Source: Galeopsis tetrahit (taxonomy: Eukaryota; Streptophyta; Magnoliopsida; Lamiales; Lamiaceae). Taken from it: a stretch of DNA of 64,000 nucleotides. Position 1 is the stretch's first letter. Each line of letters starts with the position of its first letter. The position numbers and the translations under genes are program-made. The notes below the pieces were generated by a model, which did not search any database, was not told the DNA's origin, and worked only from the letters and a program-made list of their open reading frames with translations. Where the stretch lies: positions 69,363,643 through 69,427,642 of the forward strand of contig OY776134.1 of the NCBI GenBank assembly GCA_963675135.1. Reading direction: 5' to 3'. This document shows positions 35,326-43,355 of the stretch, piece after piece.

Positions 35326-38300
35326 ATGGCTTTTGCTTCCACCACAACTAAGAATGGCAATCTTGTTTTAGCATTATTTTATTTACTTTTAGCTATCCAT
35401 AATTCAGCCGCACAAGTATGCATGATAAATTTTCTTGCCAAATTAAATTAATCTCAATATATTATATTCTTCTTAATTTTTTTTTATATTATAATTGTAA
35501 TTATAAATGCAGTGGGTGACTCACGGAGGAGACATCACAAACAGTCGGAATTCCATCGGAGGAGCCATCAATCCGGTGACGTTAAAACTAGGATTGCTTA
35601 AACAAAGATGGAAATTCTTGGCTGGATTCGACATAACGGCGACCCCGTCAGTTGCTGACGGGGTCGTCTACTTTCCGTCGTGGAACGGAAACCTTTATGC
35701 AGTGAGTGCTATTAACGGAGCACTCATCTGGCAGAGAAGTTTAGGCCCGCTGACAGGGTTACCTCCAACGGGTCAAACCGTTAATGTGACGGTGTCACGT
35801 GCGACTCCTGTGGTGGCTGGTGATCTCCTCATCGTTGGAATTTCCGGGCCGGCTTATGTGGTTGCTGTAACACGCGCCACCGGACGACTTGTCTGGTCTA
35901 CCCGGGTTGACCCGGGTCCCATGAGTATAGTCACAGCTTCTGGGACTGTATACAGAGGGTTAGTTGATAACTTAGATTAAATCTAGATTAACTAGCTTCA
36001 TTTTATCTTTTATACCTCGCATTGTTTATAATTTAGATTAAGGGTAAATTAAGTTTTATCACTGCTAATGTATATTTAAGAATTAATTTGGCTTTTAGAA
36101 GAAAAAAAGACTAATTAATTTAGTTCATTTAGACATGCTTAAATCGTAATCGGGAAACCGTCGAACCTGCTAAATCGACGGTTTTTAACCGCCGATTTGA
36201 TAAACCGTTGGTTACGGTTTAAAAACCGAACTGTAACCCAAAAATGGCGGTTCGATTTCGATTTTACATTTTGACAAACCGCCGGTTTGGCTGGTTTTGG
36301 CGATTTTTTTTAATTTTTTTTAATACACAATTATTCTATTTTCAATGTATAAATTTAAATTATATATTTTTTATTTGATTCTAGTAATGTATTTTTTAAA
36401 AAATAAGTTAAAACGAAAAAAAAAGAGCGAAAACGGAGAAAAAAAAATCGTAACCGGCGGTTAATCGGCCAATCAGCGGTTCAAAAACCGTAACCGACGG
36501 TTTGATGGTTCGATTTCAGTTAGTAAAAATGCAAAACTTAAACCGGTGATTTCGAACGGTTGTGTTGGACTTGTGCTAAAATAAAAGGAGTTTAAGGTTT
36601 GACGATGCCAGGTGGATACGGGAGGAGAATCAAGAAGATATGGTTAAATGGAGAATTCAGTCTCCAAGTGGGAGATTGTTGGAGTGTGGAGCCTGAATTG
36701 ACTCTAACGGGCTTGAAGTGTAGGACAAGTTTGATCCTAACGGGCTTGGAGTGGGGAGCAAGTTTTTCCTAATAGGCTTAGGGTTAATTATGATAAGTTT
36801 GTTCATAATGGCTTGGAGTAGTGAACAAGTCTTTTCCTAATAGGCTTAAGGTTAATTATAACAAGTTTGTTCCTAATGGGCTTGGAGTAGGGAGCAAGTT
36901 TGTTCCTAATGGGCTTAGGGTTAATTAAGACAAGTTTTCTATTATAAATAGATGTTCTATGATTGTAATCATTGTGCATCCAAAACACATAGTGAAATAC
37001 CTGGCTTGGCATCGCCCCCAGACGTAGTCGAAAGACGAACTGGGTAAAACAAATCTCGTGTTATTTTCTTATCGTCATCGTGTGTTTATTTTCTAACAAT
37101 GTTAGGAAATAAACACACGCACACGCCTGGGGGCGATGCCAAGCCAGGTATTTTACTATGTGTTTTGGATGCGCAATGATTACAAAGAGAGAACATCTAT
37201 TTATAATAGAAAACTTATCATAATTAACCCTAAGTCTATTAGAAAAAGACTTTCCCCACTCCAAGCCCGTTAGGATCAAACTTATCCTACACTCCAAGCC
37301 CGTTAGAGTCAATTTAGGCTCCACACTCCAACAGGTTGGGCATGTCTAAGTTCATTTGCACATCGAATTACTAATACACTCCAGATTGTTTGAATTTAGA
37401 TAAAATTTGTATTAGATGGTCTTATAATGAAACTGATTTCAATTTATTTATAAATGAATTCCACGATACCTCATCATACCCCGACCTGTCTAGCTACCCT
37501 CGTGTCCAGATAAATTGACATAATGAATTTGAACCGAGAAAATATGTTTTTGACTGTACATCTTTAAATGTGATTGAAGGGAATTCTACGTGGGAGTATC
37601 ATCACTGGAAGAATTACTACCAGCAGGACAATGTTGTACATTTCGTGGAAGCCTGGTAAAGATGGATGTAAGAACAGGAAGAATTATATGGCAGACATAC
37701 ACCCTGCCCGACAACGGGGGCAGGGTGGGAGGCTATTCCGGGGCAGCTATTTGGGGTAGCAGCCCCTCCATCGACACGCGAAGAGGTCGTGTCTACGTAG
37801 GGACTGGGAATCTTTATCTTGCCCCGGAACATGTTCTCCAGTGTCAGGCCCGGCAGAACAATCGAACCACGCCGCCCACCAGCCCGGATCAGTGTTTCGG
37901 GCCGGATCTACACTTTAATTCACTAATGTCGCTTGATGTCAATACCGGGCGGGTTGTGTGGGCCCAACAGCTCGGAGGCTACGATGTTTTCTACTACGAG
38001 TGTTTGGTTCCGAATAACCCGGATTGCCCGCCCGGCCCCAACCTGGATGCTGATTTCGGAGAGGCACCAATGCTCATCACCATATTTTCCAAAGGACGAG
38101 TGCGTGACGTGGCGGTCGCGGTGCAGAAAAGTGGCTTTGCGTGGGCCTTGGATCGGGACAATGGCGATATAGTTTGGTCTACGGTAAAATTTCAGTTAAA
38201 AAAGTATTAGTTATTTTACTAAAAAGTATTAACTATTTTACTAAAAAGTAACATTGTGTCAGTTATTTTACTAAAAAGTAACACAGTGCAACTGATGTAC

Positions 38301-38783
38301 ATATTTTGTTAATGTGTACAGAAAGCGGGGCCTGGAGCCCTGGAAGGAGGGGGAGTATGGGGCGCAGCGACGGATGGGGTGCGGGTTTATACTAACATAG
38401 TGAACGGCAACAATCTACCGTTCACCTTAGCCCCGTCTAATGGGACGACCAGGGCAGGTGGATGGGTGGCGATGGATGCCAACACTGGAAGAGTGTTGTG
38501 GACGACAGCTAACCCGAGCAATGAAACGGCCCACGGGCCTGTGACGGTTGTGAATGGAGTAGTTTTTGCAGGGTCGGTGGCGCCTAATGGGGCCGTGTAT
38601 GGAATGGATGCTCGGACAGGGGATATAATTTGGTCGGCGGAGACTGGCGCCACCGTGTATGGTGGAGCGTCGGCCAGCTTCGGTTGCATCTACATTGGCC
38701 ATGGATATTCGATTGGACTTGCTGCAGCATTCCATCCAACCTGGAATAGGGGCAAATATCTCTTTGCTTTCTGCATTCCATAA
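35326..38783 (+). CDS. PQQ-type beta-propeller protein, polyvinylalcohol dehydrogenase-like
   Basis: Four exons: 35326-35415, 35513-35958, 37580-38183, 38322-38783; 533 codons, close to plant homologues annotated as polyvinylalcohol dehydrogenase-like. A signal peptide (MAFASTT...AIHNSAAQ) makes up exon 1, so the product is probably secreted. The mature part starts WVTHGGDITNSR. Blade motifs of the form D-x-x-TG-x-x-x-W recur: AVSAINGALIW, VTRATGRLVW, MDVRTGRIIW, LDVNTGRVVW, LDRDNGDIVW, MDANTGRVLW and MDARTGDIIW, consistent with seven to eight blades. CCTFRGS is present. The true substrate in plants is unknown; PQQ use is not shown. Intron 2 (1.6 kb) is packed with repeats but splice sites keep the frame (gg|g codon). 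Confidence 0.88.
35959..36120. repeat. MITE fragment starting at the intron-2 donor
   Basis: GATAACTTAGATTAAATCTA and TTTAGATTAAGGGTAAATTA parallel the MITE at 23119-23276. It begins within six bases of the GT donor of intron 2. Confidence 0.55.
36140..36540. repeat. inverted-repeat block rich in AACCG/CGGTT
   Basis: AACCGCCGATTTGATAAACC on the left mirrors GGCGGTTAATCGGCCAATCA-type words on the right, around a poly-T/poly-A core. It is a MITE-like insertion in intron 2 of the PQQ gene. Confidence 0.55.
36677..37334. mobile_element. two LTRs joined in inverted orientation (palindrome)
   Basis: 36677-37098 begins TGTTGGAGTGTGGAGCCTGA and ends TTTATTTTCTAACA, the form of a Copia-type LTR. A purine-rich tract (AAGTGGGAGAT) typical of a 3' LTR junction precedes it. 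From 37100 the sequence runs back as an inverted, shorter copy ending GGCTCCACACTCCAACA. Shared words include CTGGCTTGGCATCGCCCCCA and TATTATAAATAGATGTTC. The left LTR has an extra internal tandem repeat (GGGCTTGGAGTAGGGAGCAA type). No coding domain is left. Confidence 0.75.
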
Positions 38784-38902
38784 AACAATATGAGATGAAT
38801 AAATTTATAGATTTTCAATAAGTAATGTAAACTTATTTGCATGTTGAACATACTAGGCATATACAAATATATTAAAAGATATTATATATATCTTGTATAA
38901 TA

Positions 38903-39127
38903 CTCTCTCCGTCCAATTTTATTATTCCTACTTTCCTTTTTTGGTTTTAATACTATTTTATCTCCACACTCCTACCATCACTTATTTACCCACTTTGTCA
39001 TTCACTTTATTCATAAACAATATCCCATCATACCCTCAACTTATCTACTTTATGAATAAACTAATCAATATTCATTAAAATCTCTGCCCGGAGGAGAAGT
39101 GGGCATAATAAAATTGTACGGTGGAAG
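38903..39127. mobile_element. Stowaway-type MITE
   Basis: Ends CTCTCTCCGTCCAATTTTAT and, reversed, CTTCCACCGTACAATTTTAT, flanked by TA on both sides (38901-38902 and 39128-39129). This is the Tc1/mariner-linked Stowaway pattern. Confidence 0.8.
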
Positions 39128-39314
39128 TATATTTTATATATCTTTATTTTCCTTAATTAGAGATTTATGATAGATACATGAATCTATAAATACTTCATTC
39201 ATGTACTCTTTACATTCATTCAATGAAATCATAATTTCCCTATTCACTGTTTCACTGTAGAAAATAAAGATATATAAAATATATTATACAAGATATATAT
39301 AATATTTCTTAATA

Positions 39315-39548
39315 GGGTTGGTCTAGTATGGACTCGAGTGCATGTTGTGCACCCTAGTCCATGTTGCACTTTTCAGTTACTGACTTACACTTTTTGGTAA
39401 ATGGTGTTGCACTTTTCAATTATTAAACTGTATAAGTAATAATTGAAAAGTGCAACACCATTTACCAAAAAGTGTAAGTCAGTAAACTGAAAAGTGCACA
39501 TGAACTAGGGTGCACAGCATGCACTCGAGTGCATAGTAGACTTTACCC
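39315..39548. mobile_element. long-hairpin MITE, copy 3
   Basis: Full hairpin: GGGTTGGTCTAGTATGGACT at the left, ATAGTAGACTTTACCC at the right, arms of ~100 bp nearly perfectly inverted around GTATAAGTAATAATTG. Confidence 0.8.
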
Positions 39549-39713
39549 TTTTAATATATTTGTATATGCCTAATACAACATGACATTATGTGTTGCATAA
39601 TGCAATAAACTTTCTTCTTAAAAAAATTCCAACTCCAATAAATAAATAAAAAAATATAAAATTCATCAACCTGTAGACATGCACCTGGCCTTCTGGATCA
39701 TTGTTTTATAACG

Positions 39714-39822
39714 TCAAATGACAACCAAAGTTCCCCCAAACACTTCACTGCAGTAGTACTCTTGTTAGGGCACTATTTTAGAGTGAAGTAGTTTGAGGAA
39801 ACTCCAGTGGAAACCTGGCAAC
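39714..39822 (-). ncRNA. MIR395 hairpin D1 (variant mature end)
   Basis: Minus strand reads TGAAGTGTTTGGGGGAACTT at 39728-39747, preceded by G: the last base is U where the other groups have C. Star side AGTTTCCTCAAACTACTTCA at 39784-39803. The loop is unrelated to A/B/C/E. First of three near-identical units; promoter-distal in its group. Confidence 0.85.
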
Positions 39823-39877
39823 ACGTCGAGTTCTATATTACTACTATATTGAAAATGCATTATCATTGTTTTATAAT

Positions 39878-39980
39878 GTCAGATGACAACCAAAGTTCCC
39901 CCAAACACTTCACTGCAATAGTATTAGGGCACTATTTTAGAGTGAAGTAGTTTGAGGAAACTCTAGTGGAAACCTGGCAA
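39878..39980 (-). ncRNA. MIR395 hairpin D2 (variant mature end)
   Basis: Same variant core (…GGGAACTT) at 39893-39912, star side at 39943-39962. Spacer and flanks (AATGTCAGATGACAACC, AACCTGGCAACACGTC) repeat those of D1, a tandem duplication of about 165 bp. Confidence 0.85.
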
Positions 39981-40035
39981 CACGTCGAGTTCTATATCAC
40001 TACTATACTGAAAATGCACTATTTGTTTTATAATG

Positions 40036-40150
40036 TCTGCCAGATGACAACCAAAGTTCCCCCAAACACTTCACTACAATACAATATAGGTACAAAGGAG
40101 TAGTATTATTGAGTGAAGTAGTTTGAGGAAACTCTAGTGGAAACCTGACT
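40036..40150 (-). ncRNA. MIR395 hairpin D3 (variant mature end, promoter-proximal)
   Basis: Variant core at 40054-40073, star side at 40114-40133. The loop is longer (about 40 bases) with ACAATATAGGTACAAAGGAG. It is the first hairpin after the group D TATA box. Confidence 0.85.
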
Positions 40151-40199
40151 TTGTAATGCATGCATGTTGTTATGATTTGATTGGAATACATTAAACTTG

Positions 40200-40345
40200 T
40201 CACCTATTTATAGCAAGGTAAGGTAGGACAAATTAAAGGATTGGAACCTTACCTTTTTCATTATATCCTAGGTATATATTCAGATCGACTTAGGTATTAA
40301 AACATGCATGCAATTTCGAGTGAATGAACCTGGTCGAAAATGTAG
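40200..40345 (-). promoter_or_regulatory. MIR395 group D promoter
   Basis: Minus-strand GCTATAAATAGGTG places a TATA box at about 40205-40212, ~55 bases before hairpin D3. TGAACCTGGTCG lies at 40326-40337 on the plus strand, inverted relative to group D, followed by AAAATGTAGGTAAGG. Confidence 0.55.
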
Positions 40346-40887
40346 GTAAGGTTAAATTAATTTAACTTTTAATTCCCCGAATATTGGAATCGATTCTCCC
40401 GTTTTACTTTTCGTGTTTCACTGTTATTACACCAAAATCATTCACCGAATCATTATTAGGTCTCTTTATTATCCATCAAAGTATAATTTAATTTGTGAAA
40501 CTCAGAAATTAATTAATTAATGTAGCTCTATAGTGTGCATGATTATTTCTTTTAATTTGCTCAAATTTTAATAAATTTTATTTTAAAGAAAAGTAGGCAG
40601 GGGAAGTATTATACGCCTATTTTAATCTAATTATTAAACTCTCGTATGGTTATTAATTTTCAAATAAAGAGAAAAATGCAGTTGTGTGAAAATGGAGGGG
40701 AAGCATATATTCTAAATCAAAATAATTTATAGGGGTATTAAAAAATAGGGGTAATTTAGAGAGTTCATTGATAAAATTAAAAAAAGCTACAAACATTTTA
40801 AAACAAAATTTAAATTAAATGCGACAAACTTTATGAAACGGGGCAGTAACAATATGGCCTTTGAGTTTAGGTATGGTCAAGTTGTCA

Positions 40888-41160
40888 AGAGGGGAAAATG
40901 CATGGGAAAGTTGGAACCTGGTCGAGAATGCATGCAGGTTACGTATATACAATCATGCACAACTCAAAGGGAATATTATCCATAACTCTTTTTTATCTTC
41001 ATCAAATCCCCTGATTCTGCAGATCACATAACAAGTTGGAAAATGCATAGAATCAATTTTTGTTCTTGATTCACCTAGTCCAAGGTTATGGCCAGGTGCA
41101 ATGACTTTTTTTCTTTCCCAAAAAAATTATAGATGAATCGATCACTATATATACAAAGAG
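40888..41160 (+). promoter_or_regulatory. MIR395 group E promoter
   Basis: Plus strand order: AATGCATGGGAAAGTTGGAA then CCTGGTCGAGAATGCATGCA (40900-40940), CACCTAGTCCAAGGTTATGG (about 41071-41090), then CACTATATATACAAAG with TATA at 41145-41153. It matches the reverse complements of promoters A and B block by block and drives the opposite strand. Confidence 0.65.
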
Positions 41161-41193
41161 GTGTAGCAATGTCATCGACAAATTAAAACGAGT

Positions 41194-41290
41194 CATCAGT
41201 TTTCCCCTAGAGTTCCCTCCAACGCTTCATTGAGTAGTTTCTTGAACAAACGACCCTCATTGAAGTGTTTGGGGGAACTCCCGGGTTGAT
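41194..41290 (+). ncRNA. MIR395 hairpin E1 (promoter-proximal)
   Basis: Star side GAGTTCCCTCCAACGCTTCA at 41210-41229 and mature TGAAGTGTTTGGGGGAACTC at 41261-41280, preceded by U. Counterpart of A4/B3 in inverted orientation. Confidence 0.9.
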
Positions 41291-41367
41291 CCGATATACT
41301 AATACAATAAATCGAGAAATGGTCCTATATGCATTACCAAACTTTCCACTAAATAACCAAAATATGT

Positions 41368-41470
41368 CGTCAGGTTTCCCCTAGAGTCCCCCCCAATCGC
41401 TTCATTAAGTAGTTTCTTGAAGAAGGATGCTCGCTGAAGTGTTTGGGGGAACTCTTGGTTCGATTTGATA
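41368..41470 (+). ncRNA. MIR395 hairpin E2
   Basis: Star side starting GAGTCCCCCCC at 41384-41404 and mature CTGAAGTG...GAACTC at 41434-41454. Loop (AGTAGTTTCTTGAAGAA) as in A2/A3/B2. Confidence 0.9.
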
Positions 41471-41505
41471 TACACTAGAAACATTTTCTTCAAATGCTGA
41501 AACAA

Positions 41506-41606
41506 GTCATTAGGTTTCCACTAGAGTCCCCCCAATCGCTTCATTGAGTATTCCGTACGACGAGCAATGCCCATTGAAGTGTTTGGGGGAACTCCCGTGG
41601 CTATCT
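41506..41606 (+). ncRNA. MIR395 hairpin E3 (last of group E)
   Basis: Star side GAGTCCCCCCAATCGCTTCA at 41524-41543 and mature core at 41575-41594, preceded by U. Loop GAGTATTCCGTACGACGAGC corresponds to A1/B1. The palindrome that follows A1 and B1 is cut after GGCTATCTG by a Stowaway insertion. Confidence 0.9.
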
Positions 41607-41610
41607 GCTA

Positions 41611-41769
41611 CTCACTCCCTTCCAAAAATATTTGCACCACTTTATGGACACACACAAACTTAAAAAAAAATGTAATGAGGGGAGTACAGTTGAGGGGTAA
41701 TTTTGTAAATTTTTATGAATAAAGTAAAGTAAATGATTGGATTGAAGGTAAAAATAAGTAATGACATTT

Positions 41770-41807
<38 letters not shown>

Positions 41808-41878
41808 AATATTGTGGGGGGTTTGATTTATGAAAAGTTTTTTTTTTTTTATGTGCAAACAATTGTGGAACGGATGAA
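41611..41878. mobile_element. Stowaway-type MITE just after E3
   Basis: Ends CTCACTCCCTTCCAAAAATA and, reversed, TTCATCCGTTCCACAATTGT, flanked by TA (41609-41610 and 41879-41880). A long AT microsatellite (about 41775-41801) lies inside. Confidence 0.75.
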
Positions 41879-41880
41879 TA

Positions 41881-43355
41881 AGTAAAACAAAATTAGTTCG
41901 AATATCTCACCTTGATCACATTTAATTCTAGATGGTGTTTTTTTTTTTAATTATTATTTGATATGTACCCAATAAAATGTAATATTGATCAACCTTAGTC
42001 CTAATTAATCATCTATATTAACACAATTAGTACATATTGTTTGAATGTTTGGGTTTGTCTTTAGTACAACATTGAAATCAATTTTGATTCTGATAGTGGA
42101 TATTTCATTGGTTTGCAGACATCAATTTCACTGCCTTCTGAATTTTCATTAACCTATACGCATTGCAGCTGGGGAGTATTGCTGCAAATTAGACGTACAC
42201 ACTATTAATAAAAAAAATTAAACCAGAAATTAAAATGCAGCCCTAAATTCAACAATTTATAATACTACCAAATATCAACTCAATTTAAAAATAAAAAAAA
42301 AGAATATCTACGGAAATATTGTTATATACAATATCAGTACACGTACATTTGGTCTAACTAGTAACTAAGTTACTTCATTCCTATGAAAGTTACTCATTCT
42401 ATTTTTAGTCAATTAATTTTTTCCTCATTTCATTATATTCTTCTCTTTTAACATCACTTTTATTTTATCTACTTATTCTATTGTATTTTTTAAACTTCGT
42501 GTTCAAAGTTTATATGTAACTTTCACCGGAATGGGAGCGAGTATATAATTTTTGTAATCTTGTGATTGTAAAGCACGTTTATATAACTCACCAAATTATC
42601 GAAATCCCTATGTCACATCAGAAAAAAAATTGTCTTGTTTGCCTTAATTGAAATTCCCTATATATGCAGTTTGCAGACTAGTACTACTAGTACAAAAATC
42701 TCTGAAAACCTGCAAAAGCCGTTGCTATTATATATATATATATATATAATATATATAACGGTTTATTATATTAAACTAATATGAATAATCATCTAAAAAT
42801 ATAAGGTGCAAAGAATTTGATTAGACTATGTGTTTGTTTTTTTAAATTATTTTCTTGTGTGATTTCTGATTTCACACTTTTCATGAATGGGTTGAGTATT
42901 TTATACTCAATTTCTAAATAAATAAATAAAATCATTTTTACCGATTTTTTTTTAAAAATATATCATATTTTTAATTAAAATGAATATTTTTACCATGCAG
43001 AAAGTATAAAGCACATTTCATTGATTTGAATGAGATTACAAATTTTAAATAAATCTAACAAATTCCCTCAAATTTTGAATTATGAGATAACAATATTAAA
43101 GAGTCATCTATGCAACTCTGAAACCCTGAAAAGTGAGGTTCGATTTTCGTTCCACTGATATTCCATTCTACTGAATTCTTTTCGATATAATTCTAATTAT
43201 GTTTAAAATTATGCATGCTAATTAGTCTCACGTGCAGAGCTCGTGTGAGCGGTTTTCAGTACCAACAGCATGCTCTATATACTGCAACTTCAGTTTTCAT
43301 AATATACATTGCAGATTCAAATTTCCAAAATTCCTTTGAGGAAATCCAGAGTGAA
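41881..43355. other. spacer upstream of the YSL gene
   Basis: No gene. Contains a Stowaway-like relic end (GGAATGGGAGCGAGTAT near 42530) and a TA microsatellite near 42729-42760. The YSL promoter should lie in the right part, but no clear TATA box was fixed. Confidence 0.45.

Larger units (their letters stand above)
38857..39572. mobile_element. hairpin element carrying two nested MITEs
   Basis: GGCATATACAAATATATTAA (38857 region) reappears inverted as TTAATATATTTGTATATGCC at 39550-39569. Between them lie a Stowaway copy (38903-39127) and a long-hairpin MITE (39315-39548). Removing both restores one AT-rich palindrome. It lies 75 bp downstream of the PQQ gene stop. Confidence 0.7.

Noticed and set aside
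36803..37324. Two reading frames inside the PQQ intron
   Set aside because: Both lie in the inverted LTR pair and arise from its internal tandem repeats.
38387..38783. Antisense frames of 65-102 residues over the last PQQ exon
   Set aside because: They are shadows of the plus-strand exon, whose beta-propeller motifs are clear.
41601..41858. 85-residue frame after MIR395 E3
   Set aside because: It covers the Stowaway element and its AT microsatellite and has no protein-like composition.
43215..43355. 47-residue N-terminal extension of the YSL protein
   Set aside because: An in-frame upstream ATG exists, but the extra residues do not resemble YSL N-termini. The ATG at 43356 matches the family start region.
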